64,000 nt of DNA from Hydrogenophaga sp. (GCF_030373225.1 NZ_JAUCZG010000004.1:124001-188000), one strand, 5' to 3'; positions 17,156 to 26,627 are shown, counted from the stretch's first letter. Notes: generated by a model not told the origin, from the sequence alone. Numbers and translations are program-made.

Positions 17156-18601
17156 ATGTCCGTGACAAACAAGGCCAGCCAGTCGGCGGTCTACAACGAC
17201 AAAGTGGTGCGGCAGTTCACCATCATGACGGTGGTGTGGGGAGTGGTGGGGATGCTGGTGGGCGTGATCATTGCCGCCCAGCTCACCTGGCCAGAGCTCA
17301 ATCTGGGTATTGAATGGTTGTCTTATGGCCGCCTGCGGCCACTGCACACCAACGCGGTGATCTTCGCGTTCGGTGGCTGCGGCCTCTTCGCTGCCAGTTA
17401 CTACGTGGTGCAGCGAACCTGCCAGACCCGGATCTTTTCCGACGGGCTGGCGGCCTTCACCTTCTGGGGTTGGCAGCTGGTGATCGTGCTCGCCGCGATC
17501 ACGCTGCCCCTGGGCCTGACGCAAGGCAAGGAATACGCTGAACTCGAGTGGCCGATCGACCTGCTGATTGCGGTGGTGTGGGTGGCCTACGCGGTGGTGT
17601 TCTTCGGCACCATCGGCAAGCGCAAGGTGCGCCACATCTACGTGGCCAACTGGTTCTTCGGCGCTTTCATCCTGGCCGTGGCCATGCTGCACATCGTCAA
17701 CAGCGCGGCGCTGCCGGTGGACGGCTTCAAGTCCTACTCGGCTTATGCCGGTGTGCAGGACGCGATGGTGCAGTGGTGGTATGGCCACAATGCGGTGGGT
17801 TTCTTCCTCACCGCCGGTTTCCTCGGGATGATGTATTACTTCATTCCGAAGCAGGCCGAGCGTCCCGTGTACTCGTATCGCCTGTCGATCGTGCACTTCT
17901 GGGCGCTGATCTTCACCTACATGTGGGCCGGTCCCCACCACCTGCACTACACCGCGCTGCCCGACTGGACGCAATCGGTGGGCATGGTTTTCTCGCTGAT
18001 CCTGCTCGCACCGAGCTGGGGCGGCATGATCAACGGCATCATGACGCTCTCGGGCGCCTGGCACAAACTGCGCGACGACCCGATCCTGCGTTTCCTGATC
18101 GTCTCGCTGTCCTTCTACGGCATGTCGACCTTTGAAGGCCCGATGATGTCGATCAAGACGGTCAACGCCCTGAGCCATTACACCGACTGGACCGTGGGCC
18201 ACGTGCACTCGGGCGCCCTGGGCTGGGTGGGTCTGGTGACCATGGGATCGATGTACTACCTGATCCCGCGCCTGTACGGCCAGAAGAAGATGTATTCGGT
18301 GCCCGCGATCGAACTGCACTTCTGGGTTGCCACCATCGGCATCGTTCTCTACATCGCGGCCATGTGGATCGCCGGTGTGATGCAGGGCCTGATGTGGCGC
18401 TCGATCAACCCCGACGGCAGCCTGACCTACACCTTCGTCGAATCGGTGAAGGCCACCTATCCCTTCTATGTGATTCGCCTGCTGGGTGGTGCGCTCTACC
18501 TCGGCGGCATGCTGGTGATGGCCTGGAACACATTCATGACGGTCAGGAACGGACAGGTGCCCGAAGTGCGCATTCCTGCTGTCAACCCTGCCCACGCCTG
18601 A
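17156..18601 (+). CDS. ccoN: cbb3-type cytochrome c oxidase subunit I
   Basis: Catalytic heme-copper subunit of the high-affinity cbb3 oxidase in the inner membrane. 481 residues with about twelve helices. Conserved ligand regions are visible: [16 protein letters not shown] (heme b histidine), [18 protein letters not shown] (CuB histidine and cross-linked tyrosine area), [16 protein letters not shown] (CuB His-His) and [13 protein letters not shown] (heme b and b3 histidines). The ATG at 17156 follows GAGGAG; a start at 17105 lacks such a site. Confidence 0.97.
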   Translation: MSVTNKASQSAVYNDKVVRQFTIMTVVWGVVGMLVGVIIAAQLTWPELNLGIEWLSYGRLRPLHTNAVIFAFGGCGLFAASYYVVQRTCQTRIFSDGLAAFTFWGWQLVIVLAAITLPLGLTQGKEYAELEWPIDLLIAVVWVAYAVVFFGTIGKRKVRHIYVANWFFGAFILAVAMLHIVNSAALPVDGFKSYSAYAGVQDAMVQWWYGHNAVGFFLTAGFLGMMYYFIPKQAERPVYSYRLSIVHFWALIFTYMWAGPHHLHYTALPDWTQSVGMVFSLILLAPSWGGMINGIMTLSGAWHKLRDDPILRFLIVSLSFYGMSTFEGPMMSIKTVNALSHYTDWTVGHVHSGALGWVGLVTMGSMYYLIPRLYGQKKMYSVPAIELHFWVATIGIVLYIAAMWIAGVMQGLMWRSINPDGSLTYTFVESVKATYPFYVIRLLGGALYLGGMLVMAWNTFMTVRNGQVPEVRIPAVNPAHA

Positions 18602-18614
18602 GGACAAAAACACC

Positions 18615-19241
18615 ATGGCCAACCAAGAAAAGCCCCTGGGTTTCACGCACGAGCGGATCGAAACCAACAACTTCCTGATGATCGTGCTCATCGTTCTGGT
18701 GATCGCGGTCGGCGGACTGGTGGAGATCGTTCCGCTGTTCTTCCAGAAGTCCACCACCCAGCCGGTGGAAGGCCTCAAGCCCTACACCGCGCTGCAGATC
18801 GCCGGGCGCGACATCTATGTGCGAGAAGGTTGCTACAACTGCCACTCGCAGATGATCCGGCCGCTGCAGGCCGAGACGCTGCGGTACGGCCACTACTCGC
18901 TGGCCGGCGAGTTCGTTTATGACCGACCCTTCCAGTGGGGCAGCAAGCGCACCGGTCCCGACCTGCACCGTGTGGGCGGTCGTTACAGCGATGAATGGCA
19001 CCGTGTCCACCTGATCAACCCGCGCGACCTGGTGCCCGAGTCGAACATGCCCGCCTACCCATGGCTGGAGAAGAAGACCGTCAACGAGGCCGGCATTCCG
19101 CGCCGCATGGAGGTGTTGCGCACCCTGGGCGCGCCCTATACCGACGAAGAGATCGCCGCGTCCACCGCAGACGTGAAGGGCAAGTCCGAGCTCGACGCGC
19201 TCATCGCCTACCTGCAGGTGCTCGGCACCGCGATCAAGTAA
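18615..19241 (+). CDS. ccoO: cbb3-type cytochrome c oxidase subunit II (monoheme)
   Basis: Membrane-anchored monoheme cytochrome c that passes electrons to CcoN. 208 residues. One N-terminal helix (about residues 20-43) is followed by a periplasmic domain with the heme motif CYNCHSQM (Cys73, Cys76, His77) and a likely Met ligand in the [10 protein letters not shown] motif. It lies 13 bp after ccoN. Confidence 0.97.
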   Translation: MANQEKPLGFTHERIETNNFLMIVLIVLVIAVGGLVEIVPLFFQKSTTQPVEGLKPYTALQIAGRDIYVREGCYNCHSQMIRPLQAETLRYGHYSLAGEFVYDRPFQWGSKRTGPDLHRVGGRYSDEWHRVHLINPRDLVPESNMPAYPWLEKKTVNEAGIPRRMEVLRTLGAPYTDEEIAASTADVKGKSELDALIAYLQVLGTAIK

Positions 19242-19257
19242 GCCCACGGAGGACAGC

Positions 19258-19395
19258 ATGGACATCAACGACCTGCGCAGCATCGTCACCCTGGTCAGTT
19301 TCCTGACCTTCCTGGGCATCGTGGTCTGGGCCTGGTCGAAGCGGAACAAGGAACGCTTCGACGAGGCTGCCCAGCTGCCTTTCCAGGACGAGTGA
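19258..19395 (+). CDS. ccoQ: cbb3-type oxidase subunit CcoQ
   Basis: 45 residues: MDINDLRSIVTLVSFLTFLG starts one membrane helix, continuing to VVWAWSKRNKERFDEAAQLP. The helix followed by a WSxxxKxRFDEAAxLPF tail is diagnostic of CcoQ/FixQ, a small stabilising subunit of the cbb3 complex. ACGGAGGACAGC gives a strong ribosome binding site. Confidence 0.95.
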   Translation: MDINDLRSIVTLVSFLTFLGIVVWAWSKRNKERFDEAAQLPFQDE

Positions 19396-19441
19396 GCGCT
19401 ACGAACGACCCCGACGAACACGTCAGAACAAGAGAAACATC

Positions 19442-20359
19442 ATGAGTGACTTCACCAGCGAATTCTGGTCCTGGTACGTGGCCGGGCTGACCCTGGCCAG
19501 CATCCTGGCCTGCGCAGTCCTGCTCTGGATCAGCGGCACCACCAAGGTCAAGGCACGGGACGACAACACCACCGGGCACGTGTGGGATGGCGACCTGCAG
19601 GAAATGAACAACCCGCTGCCACGCTGGTGGGTGTACCTGTTCATCATCACCGTGATCTTTGCGCTGATCTACGGTGTGCTCTATCCCACCTTCGGCAAGT
19701 ACGAAGGCGTGCTGGGCTGGTCCTCGCAGGGCCAGCACCAGGCCGAGGTGGACAAGATGCAGCAGGACATCGCACCCATCTATGCGCGCTTCAATGGTCT
19801 GTCGCCCGAGCAGCTGGCCGGCGATGCGCCTGCGATGGCGGTGGGCGAGCGCCTGTACATGAACAACTGCGCCCAGTGCCACGGCTCGGACGCCCGCGGA
19901 GCCCGCAGCTTTCCCAACCTCACCGACGGCGACTGGCTCTGGGGCGGCGAACCCGCTGCCATCAAGACCACGCTGCAGCAGGGCCGCAACGGCGTGATGC
20001 CGGCGCTCGGCGCTGCGGTGGGCACGCCGGACGATGTGCGCAACGTGGCGCATTACGTCATGAGCCTGTCGGCCACGCCGCACGACTCGGTTCGAGCCTC
20101 ACAGGGGCGGGCCAAGTTTGCTGTCTGTGCCGCCTGCCACGGTGCCGATGGCAAGGGCAACACCGCCCTGGGCGCACCCAACCTGACCGACGGCATCTGG
20201 CTGCATGGCTGGGGCGAGGAGGCCATCACCCGCGCCGTGAACAACGGCATCAACAACCAGATGCCTGCGCAGGCGGGCAAGCTCAATGAAGACCAGATCC
20301 ATGTGCTGACCGCCTACATCTGGGGTCTGTCCAACAAACCCGCCGCCGCCACCAACTGA
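19442..20359 (+). CDS. ccoP: cbb3-type cytochrome c oxidase subunit III (diheme)
   Basis: 305 residues. Two N-terminal membrane helices (about 11-30 and 62-82) are joined by the MNNPLPRWWVYLF motif. Two cytochrome c domains follow, with CAQCH near residue 143 and CAACH near residue 230. It takes electrons from soluble cytochromes and passes them through CcoO to CcoN. Met ligands are in the NGVMPALG and NNQMPAQ segments. It lies 46 bp after ccoQ. Confidence 0.97.
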   Translation: MSDFTSEFWSWYVAGLTLASILACAVLLWISGTTKVKARDDNTTGHVWDGDLQEMNNPLPRWWVYLFIITVIFALIYGVLYPTFGKYEGVLGWSSQGQHQAEVDKMQQDIAPIYARFNGLSPEQLAGDAPAMAVGERLYMNNCAQCHGSDARGARSFPNLTDGDWLWGGEPAAIKTTLQQGRNGVMPALGAAVGTPDDVRNVAHYVMSLSATPHDSVRASQGRAKFAVCAACHGADGKGNTALGAPNLTDGIWLHGWGEEAITRAVNNGINNQMPAQAGKLNEDQIHVLTAYIWGLSNKPAAATN

Positions 20360-20377
20360 CCGAGATCGACGTTCCCC

Positions 20378-21823
20378 GTGTCCCAAGCCAGCCCCCCCGC
20401 CAAGCCCCCAGCCACCGTCATTCCCATCGTTCCCGTTGACGACGAAGTGATGGTGTCGCTGTACGCGGCGAGCCAGAAGATCCAGCCCCGCTCGGTGGCG
20501 GGTGTGTTCTCCAACTGGCGCTGGGTCACGGTGTGGATCACGCAGATCGTTTTCTACGGCCTGCCGTGGCTGGAGTGGAACGCCCGTCAGGCCGTGCTGT
20601 TCGACCTGGAAGTTCGCCGCTTCTACATCTTCAGCCTGGTGCTGTATCCGCAGGACTTCATCTACCTGACCGGCCTGCTCGTCATCTCGGCGCTGTCGCT
20701 GTTCCTGTTCACCGCGGTGGCCGGGCGCCTGTGGTGCGGCTATGCCTGCCCACAAACGGTCTACACCGAAATCTTCATGTGGATCGAGAAGAAGGTCGAA
20801 GGCGACCGATCGGCCCGCCTGAAGCTGGACGCTGCGGGCATGTCCGCTGCCAAGTTCGGCAAGCGCGGACTCAAGCACGCGCTGTGGATCGCTGTTGCGC
20901 TGTGGACCGGCTTCACCTTTGTGGGCTACTTCACGCCGATCCGCGAGCTCGCGGCCCTGTCGCTGGCCGCGTCGCTCGGGCCCTGGCAGACCTTCTGGAT
21001 TTTCTTCTACGGTTTCGCCACCTATGGCAACGCCGGCTTCATGCGCGAGCAGGTGTGCAAGTACATGTGCCCCTACGCCCGCTTCCAGAGCGCCATGTTC
21101 GACAAGGACACGATGATCGTGACCTACGACGAGAAACGCGGCGAGCCGCGCGGTGCGCGCTCCAAGAAGGCCGACCCGGCGGCACTGGGGCTGGGCTCCT
21201 GCATTGACTGCACCCTGTGCGTGCAGGTGTGTCCAACCGGTATCGACATCCGCAAGGGACTGCAGTACGAGTGCATCGGCTGCGCCGCCTGCATCGACGT
21301 CTGCGACGACGTGATGGACAAGGTGGGTTATCCGCGCGGCCTCATCAAATATTCGACCCAGCACGGCATGGAGCAGGGATGGAACACCCGCCAGATGCTC
21401 ATGCGTGCCCTGCGCCCGCGTGTCTTGGTGTACTCGACCATCCTGCTGGCGATCACCGCGGCGGTGGGCGTGAGCCTGTTCCTTCGCACGCCGCTGCGGG
21501 TGGACGTGATGCGTGACCGCGGATCGCTCGCGCGCATGGTGGAGCAGGGCCGCATCGAGAATGTGTACCGCCTGCAGATCATGAACGCCACCGAAGAGAC
21601 GCAGCGTTATGCCATCACCGTGTCCGGCTTGCCCGGCATCACGATGGATCCGGCGACCGAGGTCGAGGTGCTGCCCACGGAGGTGCGCTCGGCCGCGGTG
21701 CGGGTGCAGATCCCGCCGGGTGCCGCGAGCACCGGCTCGCACCCGATCCAGTTCGAGATCCACTCCACCGGCGACGAGGTGGCCCGGGTGACCGAAAAAG
21801 CCGCCTTCCTCGTGCCACGCTGA
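20378..21823 (+). CDS. ccoG: Polyferredoxin-like cbb3 assembly protein CcoG (RdxA/FixG)
   Basis: 481 residues, starting at GTG. Five or so membrane helices are followed by two [4Fe-4S] motifs, CIDCTLCVQVCPTG and CIGCAACIDVCDD, plus the upstream GYACPQTVYTE and CKYMCPYARFQ cysteine motifs. An IgG-like periplasmic domain fills the C-terminus from about residue 365. CcoG reduces Cu(II) for delivery to cbb3 oxidase. It is 18 bp after ccoP in the same operon. Confidence 0.95.
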   Translation: MSQASPPAKPPATVIPIVPVDDEVMVSLYAASQKIQPRSVAGVFSNWRWVTVWITQIVFYGLPWLEWNARQAVLFDLEVRRFYIFSLVLYPQDFIYLTGLLVISALSLFLFTAVAGRLWCGYACPQTVYTEIFMWIEKKVEGDRSARLKLDAAGMSAAKFGKRGLKHALWIAVALWTGFTFVGYFTPIRELAALSLAASLGPWQTFWIFFYGFATYGNAGFMREQVCKYMCPYARFQSAMFDKDTMIVTYDEKRGEPRGARSKKADPAALGLGSCIDCTLCVQVCPTGIDIRKGLQYECIGCAACIDVCDDVMDKVGYPRGLIKYSTQHGMEQGWNTRQMLMRALRPRVLVYSTILLAITAAVGVSLFLRTPLRVDVMRDRGSLARMVEQGRIENVYRLQIMNATEETQRYAITVSGLPGITMDPATEVEVLPTEVRSAAVRVQIPPGAASTGSHPIQFEIHSTGDEVARVTEKAAFLVPR

Positions 21824-21859
21824 ACAACCCCGCCCAGAATGCCTCACCAGGAAAAAGCC

Positions 21860-22150
21860 ATGAACCGAGCCAACACCGCGACCCGATCCACTCCCGCACC
21901 TGCCTGGTGGCGCACACCCCAGGCGTGGCTGGTGTTTGGCCTGCCGGTGCTGGGCGTGGCCGCGAGCCTGACCGCCGCTTTCTTCGCCATCAATGGCGCC
22001 GATCCGGTGCTCAACAAGGTCGACTACCAGCGCGACTACAAGGCCGCGCAGGCCCTGCAGGGCCAGGCACGCATCGACGCGCTGGCCAAGTTGCAGCCGG
22101 CGCACCAGGCGCGCAACAACGCAGCCTCACCCGTGATTGCGGCCGAGTGA
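21860..22150 (+). CDS. ccoH: FixH/CcoH-like membrane protein
   Basis: 96 residues with one membrane helix (about residues 18-40, WLVFGLPVLGVAASLTAAFF), then a short periplasmic part containing NKVDYQRDYKAAQ. FixH proteins are required for a stable cbb3 complex. This one is shorter than typical FixH proteins (about 150 residues), but the DYxxDYKAAQ-like sequence and its place after ccoG support the call. The ATG at 21860 follows AGGAAAAAG; an ATG at 21839 is possible. Confidence 0.78.
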   Translation: MNRANTATRSTPAPAWWRTPQAWLVFGLPVLGVAASLTAAFFAINGADPVLNKVDYQRDYKAAQALQGQARIDALAKLQPAHQARNNAASPVIAAE

Positions 22151-22181
22151 TTCACCGCAACGACAACCGGGAGACCAGCCC

Positions 22182-22412
22182 ATGTGGGGAAAACGCCTGA
22201 TGTGGATCGCATGGCCCGCCTTTCTGGTGGCGGCCGTGCTCGAGATGGTGGTGTTCGCGCTCGTGGACCCGAGCGACCTGCACTGGTTCGGCTCGCCCCT
22301 GGCGCTCTCGCGCGAGGCCGTCTACACGCTGGCGTTTTTCGTGTTCTGGGGCTTGACCATGGCGTCCAGTGCACTCACCACGCTGCTGGCCTTGCCGCCT
22401 TCCGAACTCTGA
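22182..22412 (+). CDS. Small two-helix membrane protein of the cbb3 cluster, function unknown
   Basis: 76 residues with two predicted membrane helices, about 8-27 (WIAWPAFLVAAVLEMVVFAL) and 44-68 (REAVYTLAFFVFWGLTMASS), separated by a loop with DPSDLHWFG. It follows ccoH by 31 bp on the same strand and has a ribosome-binding-like GGGAGA. I do not recognise a named family. Position suggests a role in cbb3 biogenesis, which is inference only. Confidence 0.8.
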   Translation: MWGKRLMWIAWPAFLVAAVLEMVVFALVDPSDLHWFGSPLALSREAVYTLAFFVFWGLTMASSALTTLLALPPSEL

Positions 22413-22459
22413 ACGGTTGCCGCCGGGCCACCCCGAGGCGGATCAGCCACCGTGGGGCC

Positions 22460-23179
22460 TTATGAACAGGTCTGCGGGTTGACGATCTGACGCAGGCCTT
22501 CAACGTTCTTGATGTGGACGTAGCGCTGTTTCACATCGATGATGCCGTCTTCCACGAACTTCGAGAAGGTGCGGCTCACGGTCTCGAGCTTCATGCCAAG
22601 GTAGCTGCCGATTTCCTCGCGCGTCATGCGCAGAACGAACTCGGATTGCGAAAACCCGCGCGCGTGCAGGCGCTGCACCAGATTCAGCAGGAACGCGGCC
22701 AGTCGCTCCTCGGCCCGCATGCTGCCCAGCAGCAGCATCACACTGTGGTCGCGCACGATCTCGCGGCTCAGGATCTTGTGCACGTGGTGCTGCAAGGTGG
22801 TGAACTCGCGGGACAACTCCTCGACCTGGTCGAACGGCATGATGCAGACTTCGGCGTCTTCGAGGGCAATGGCGTCGCACGAGTGGTGGTCGCTGACGAT
22901 GCCGTCCATGCCGATGATCTCGCCCGTCATCTGGAAGCCGGTGACCTGATCGCGGCCGTCGGCCGTGGTCACGCAGGTCTTGAAAAAGCCGGAGCGCACG
23001 GCGTAGAGCGAACTGAACTTGTCGCCCACATTGAACAGCGCCTGGCCCCGTTTGACCCGCTTGCGGGTGGAGATCACGCGGTCCAGCTTGTCCATCTCGT
23101 CAGGGTTCAGACCCATGGGCAGACAGAGTTCGCGCAGGTTGCAGCTGGAGCAGGCAACTTTGATCGAGTGGGCATCCAT
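22460..23179 (-). CDS. fnr: FNR-type oxygen-sensing transcriptional regulator
   Basis: 239 residues of the CRP/FNR superfamily. N-terminal cysteines Cys10, Cys13 and Cys19 (ACSSCNLRELC) plus Cys101 (HHSCDAI) match the four ligands of the oxygen-labile [4Fe-4S] cluster. A cyclic-nucleotide-binding-like beta roll follows. The C-terminal helix-turn-helix contains GMKLETVSRTFSKF with the E-x-x-S-R residues that read TTGAT sites. It is divergent from hemN and shares the intergenic region holding an FNR box. It is the likely activator of all three FNR boxes reported here. Confidence 0.95.
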   Translation of the reverse strand: MDAHSIKVACSSCNLRELCLPMGLNPDEMDKLDRVISTRKRVKRGQALFNVGDKFSSLYAVRSGFFKTCVTTADGRDQVTGFQMTGEIIGMDGIVSDHHSCDAIALEDAEVCIMPFDQVEELSREFTTLQHHVHKILSREIVRDHSVMLLLGSMRAEERLAAFLLNLVQRLHARGFSQSEFVLRMTREEIGSYLGMKLETVSRTFSKFVEDGIIDVKQRYVHIKNVEGLRQIVNPQTCS

Positions 23180-23261
23180 ACAGAATCCGGAAAGGTGTGA
23201 CAGACGACAGCATACCCCGGTGGGGTGTCGCTGGCCAAAACCCCCGGCGCGAATGCGCCTC

Positions 23262-23275
23262 TTGATGAAGATCAA
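23262..23275 (+). promoter_or_regulatory. FNR box between fnr and hemN
   Basis: TTGATGAAGATCAA is a perfect TTGAT-N4-ATCAA site. It lies 52 bp before the hemN start with CACAGT at 23298-23303 as a class II -10. It may also affect fnr itself, whose start is 83 bp away on the other strand. Confidence 0.9.
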
Positions 23276-23327
23276 GGGGTGGGAAAGCGACCTGCTGCAC
23301 AGTGGCCCCATTGATCTGGAGACACCC

Positions 23328-24707
23328 GTGAGCCATACCATTTCCGACGACCTGCTGCGCCGTTTCGACGTTCCCGGGCCGCGCTACACCTCGTACCCCA
23401 CCGCCGATCGTTTTGTCGAAGCCTTCACCGAGCAGGACTACATCCAGGCGCTGGAGCAGCGCAAGGCGGGCTCGATGGCGCTGCCGCTGTCGCTGTATGT
23501 GCACATTCCGTTTTGCGAATCGGTCTGTTACTACTGCGCTTGCAACAAGGTGATCACCAAGCACCACGAGCGCGCCGCCGAGTACCTGCGCTACCTCACG
23601 CGCGAGGTCGAGTTGCAGGTGGCGCATTTCGGCCTTGGCCACAACGTCTCGCAGCTGCACCTGGGCGGCGGCACGCCGACCTTTCTGTCGGATGCCGAGC
23701 TCGAAGACCTCATGACCATGCTGCGCTCGCACTTCACGCTGGTGCCCGGCGGCGAGTACTCGATCGAGGTGGACCCGCGCACGGTGACCGAAGAGCGCCT
23801 GCGCACGCTGGCGCGCCTGGGTTTCAACCGCTTGAGCTTTGGCGTGCAGGACTTCGATACGGCCGTCCAGAAAGCGGTGCACCGCATCCAGCCCGTCGAG
23901 CAGGTCTTCGAGCTGGTGGCCGCCGCCAGGCGCATCGGGTTCGAGTCGATCAATGTGGACCTGATCTACGGACTGCCCATGCAGACGCCCGAGTCGTTTG
24001 CGCGCACGCTCAAGCAGGTCAACGAGCTGCGGCCCGACCGCATCGCCCTGTACGCCTATGCACACCTGCCATCGCGTTTCAAGCCGCAGCGGCGCATCAT
24101 CGCCGCCGAGCTGCCCAGTGGGGGCGCCAAGCTGGCCATGTTGTCCGCCTCGCTCGATGCGCTGCAGGACGCCGGCTATGTGTATGTGGGCATGGACCAC
24201 TTCGCGCTGCCCACCGACGCACTGGCCGTGGCCAAACGCCAGGGTCGGTTGCACCGCAACTTCCAGGGCTACAGCACCCAACCCGATTGCGACCTGATCG
24301 CGCTCGGCGTGTCGGCGATCGGCCGCATCGGCGCCACCTACAGCCAGAACGCCAAGACATTGGAGGAGTATCGCGACATGCTCGACCAGGGGCGCCTGCC
24401 GATCGTGCGCGGTCTGGCGCTCTCGCGCGACGACCTGCTGCGCCGCGCCGTGATCATGTCGCTGATGTGCCAGGGCGAGCTGCAGTTCGAGTCGATCGAG
24501 CTCGGTCACCTGATCGACTTCAAGAGTTATTTCGCCCGCGAGCTGGAGGCCCTTGAAGGACTCACCGAGCACGGCCTGGTGCGGCTGGACCCGTCGGGCC
24601 TGCAGGTCACCGAAGCCGGCTGGTACCTGGTGCGTGCCATTGCCATGGTGTTCGACAAATACCTGCGGGTGGACCAGGACCGGGCGCGCTTCTCCAAAAT
24701 CATCTGA
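23328..24707 (+). CDS. hemN: Oxygen-independent coproporphyrinogen III dehydrogenase
   Basis: Radical-SAM enzyme converting coproporphyrinogen III to protoporphyrinogen IX without oxygen. 459 residues. The cluster motif is PFCESVCYYCACN (Cys63, Cys67, Cys70), preceded by the N-terminal PRYTSYPTADRF signature of true HemN. The GGGTPTFLS SAM-binding motif is also seen. Start is GTG at 23328 after CTGGAGAC. The FNR box upstream makes it oxygen-regulated, supplying heme for the cbb3 oxidase. Confidence 0.95.
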   Translation: MSHTISDDLLRRFDVPGPRYTSYPTADRFVEAFTEQDYIQALEQRKAGSMALPLSLYVHIPFCESVCYYCACNKVITKHHERAAEYLRYLTREVELQVAHFGLGHNVSQLHLGGGTPTFLSDAELEDLMTMLRSHFTLVPGGEYSIEVDPRTVTEERLRTLARLGFNRLSFGVQDFDTAVQKAVHRIQPVEQVFELVAAARRIGFESINVDLIYGLPMQTPESFARTLKQVNELRPDRIALYAYAHLPSRFKPQRRIIAAELPSGGAKLAMLSASLDALQDAGYVYVGMDHFALPTDALAVAKRQGRLHRNFQGYSTQPDCDLIALGVSAIGRIGATYSQNAKTLEEYRDMLDQGRLPIVRGLALSRDDLLRRAVIMSLMCQGELQFESIELGHLIDFKSYFARELEALEGLTEHGLVRLDPSGLQVTEAGWYLVRAIAMVFDKYLRVDQDRARFSKII

Positions 24708-24773
24708 GCGCCATCCCCCGCTCGTTGGCGGGGTTGAACCCTCTGCGGTCCGCTGCTGCACTACATTGACCCC

Positions 24774-25445
24774 ATGCAAACTTCGATGGCGATCACGGCC
24801 CTGTTCATGGGCGTGGTGGGTGGCCCCCACTGCGTGGCCATGTGTGGCGCGGCCTGCGCCGGCATCAGCAGAGCCGCGGGTGCCCGCAGCACGCAGGCTC
24901 TGTGGACCTTCCAGCTCAGCCGCATGGTCGGGTACGCCTTGTTCGGGGCCTTCGCTGCCGGGTCTGTGCAGGGTCTGGCGTGGCTGGGCACCAATACCGC
25001 GGTGATCCGTCCGGTGTGGACCTCGTTCCATGTGGCGGCCTTGCTGCTGGGCGTGACCTTGCTCTGGCGCGCCCGCCAGCCCGCCTGGATCGAAACCATG
25101 GGACAGAACATCTGGCGCAAGGCCCGCCCCGTGCTCGCGTCCATGGGCCAGCGCGCGCCCGTCGTGCTCGGCGTGGCATGGGCGCTCATGCCCTGCGGGC
25201 TGTTGTATTCGGCGCTGCTGGTGGCATCGCTGTCGGCCAATGCGCTGGAGGGCGCGGCCATCATGGCCTTGTTCTCCATCGGAACGTCGATCTCGCTGAC
25301 CGCGGCGCCGTGGCTGCTGCTCCGGTTGAACGGGGCGCGTTCCGGCGCCTGGGGCATTCGCCTGGCCGGCCTGGCGCTGGCCGCAACGTCCGGATGGGCG
25401 CTGTGGATGGGCCTGACCCAACCCACAGGCCTTTGGTGCCTCTGA
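24774..25445 (+). CDS. SafE/TauE-like membrane protein (UreH_2 domain)
   Basis: 223 residues with about six membrane helices. The N-terminal GVVGGPHCVAMCGAACAG motif (GGxHCxxMCG) and the later MPCGLLYSALLVASLS segment are the two repeat halves of the UreH_2 branch of SafE-like exporters. Such genes often sit next to cbb3 and hemN clusters, and copper or cytochrome-related transport has been proposed for related proteins. It lies 66 bp after hemN and may be cotranscribed. It is convergent with the DMT exporter (1 bp gap). Confidence 0.82.
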   Translation: MQTSMAITALFMGVVGGPHCVAMCGAACAGISRAAGARSTQALWTFQLSRMVGYALFGAFAAGSVQGLAWLGTNTAVIRPVWTSFHVAALLLGVTLLWRARQPAWIETMGQNIWRKARPVLASMGQRAPVVLGVAWALMPCGLLYSALLVASLSANALEGAAIMALFSIGTSISLTAAPWLLLRLNGARSGAWGIRLAGLALAATSGWALWMGLTQPTGLWCL

Positions 25446-25446
25446 G

Positions 25447-26385
25447 TCAGGCTGGCGACTGACGGCGCTCGGGCAGGGTGGCCAGTACCAGCCCCAGCAG
25501 CGCGATGCCGAAGGCGATCAGCTGAAGGCTTGTCAGGCGCTCGCCCATGAACAGCACGCCAATGGCTGCAGCACTCAGCGGCAGCATCACGGTGAACACG
25601 CCGGCCTGCGACGCCGGGACGGTCCTGAGGCCGGTCATCCACAGCCACACCGTCCACACGCTGGCCGCCAGCGCGTAAAACACCAGCAGTGCCCAGATCG
25701 GCGGGTTGACGGTGGCGAAGTCGAACGACCAGGCGGCCCACATTCCGAAGGGTGTGACCAGCGCAAAGCCCCACAGGTTGATGATCGCGGAGATGCGTTT
25801 TGGGCCCAGGCCCTCGGTCAGGCGCTTGCCGATCACCACGTAAGAAGCCTCGCACACCACCGCCGCAAACACCAGCAGGTTGCCGAGCAGGGCCCGGCTG
25901 ATCCCCCATGGGCCGCTGGCGTCCGCAACCGCGCCGCCGTCGACCTTTTGCAACGAAAAAAGACCAATGCCCAGTGCCGCGCAGGCGATGCCGGCCGCGC
26001 TGCGCCAGCCGATGCGCTCGCGCAGGAACAGCCAGCTCAGCACCGCCACCACCGCCGGGATGGACGACATGACCACACCGGCCGCCACCGCTGTGGTCAT
26101 GCTCACGCCAAACAGCATGCAGATGGAAAACAGGAAGTTGCCGAGGAAGGATTCAAGGAACAGCAGCCGGCGCGTGTGGGGTGTGATCGGTGGTTCGCCC
26201 GGCGGCTTCTTCAACCAGCGCAGCATGGCCAGGCCACCAATGCCGAAACGCAGCCAGGCCAGCAGAAAGATCGGGAACACGAGTACCAGGGGCTTGGACA
26301 AGGCCACGTAGCTGCCCACCAGCGTCATGCTCAGCGCCAGGCTGCCGTAGGCCCACCAGCGGTTCAAGGAAGTGAGAGGGTGCAC
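25447..26385 (-). CDS. DMT-superfamily (EamA) transporter
   Basis: 312 residues forming ten membrane helices in two EamA repeats (about residues 15-145 and 170-305). The second repeat contains AASVWTVWLWMTGLRTVPASQAGVFTVMLPLSAAAIGVLFMGERL, with the PLxAxxxGxxxxGE pattern typical of the family. Likely exports a metabolite or amino acid across the inner membrane. The specific substrate is unknown. It is divergent from aceA across a 331-bp AT-rich region. Confidence 0.9.
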   Translation of the reverse strand: MHPLTSLNRWWAYGSLALSMTLVGSYVALSKPLVLVFPIFLLAWLRFGIGGLAMLRWLKKPPGEPPITPHTRRLLFLESFLGNFLFSICMLFGVSMTTAVAAGVVMSSIPAVVAVLSWLFLRERIGWRSAAGIACAALGIGLFSLQKVDGGAVADASGPWGISRALLGNLLVFAAVVCEASYVVIGKRLTEGLGPKRISAIINLWGFALVTPFGMWAAWSFDFATVNPPIWALLVFYALAASVWTVWLWMTGLRTVPASQAGVFTVMLPLSAAAIGVLFMGERLTSLQLIAFGIALLGLVLATLPERRQSPA

Positions 26386-26467
26386 GTGAAGAGGATTCGG
26401 TTCCGAAGGTGGGCCGGATCATGCCCGAGCCGGCGCAGGAGGAGTTTTCGGGATGAGAGACGCTCTT

Positions 26468-26489
26468 TTCTCATTGTGAAAAATGAGAA
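26468..26489. promoter_or_regulatory. Inverted repeat upstream of aceA
   Basis: Perfect 8-bp arms TTCTCATT and AATGAGAA are separated by GTGAAA. No T-run suggests a terminator, so a protein-binding site is more likely. The binding protein is unknown. Confidence 0.55.
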
Positions 26490-26585
26490 TGCTGCGCTGC
26501 AGAAAAATTTCTCGATACAAGAAAGAAGATTTCGCATTGAGGGAAAGAAGAAAAACATTGTTGATAAACATAGAAAAACTTTTTC

Positions 26586-26627
26586 TCTTATATAAGACAT
26601 AAGAGCTTTCAAAACTCTTCTATAAGA
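26586..26627. promoter_or_regulatory. Paired 12-bp palindromes upstream of aceA
   Basis: TCTTATATAAGA (26586-26597) is a perfect palindrome. TCTTCTATAAGA (26616-26627) differs by one base. Centres are exactly 30 bp apart, about three helical turns, so two dimers could bind the same DNA face. Both copies continue with the bases CA or CT after AAGA. Confidence 0.7.
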
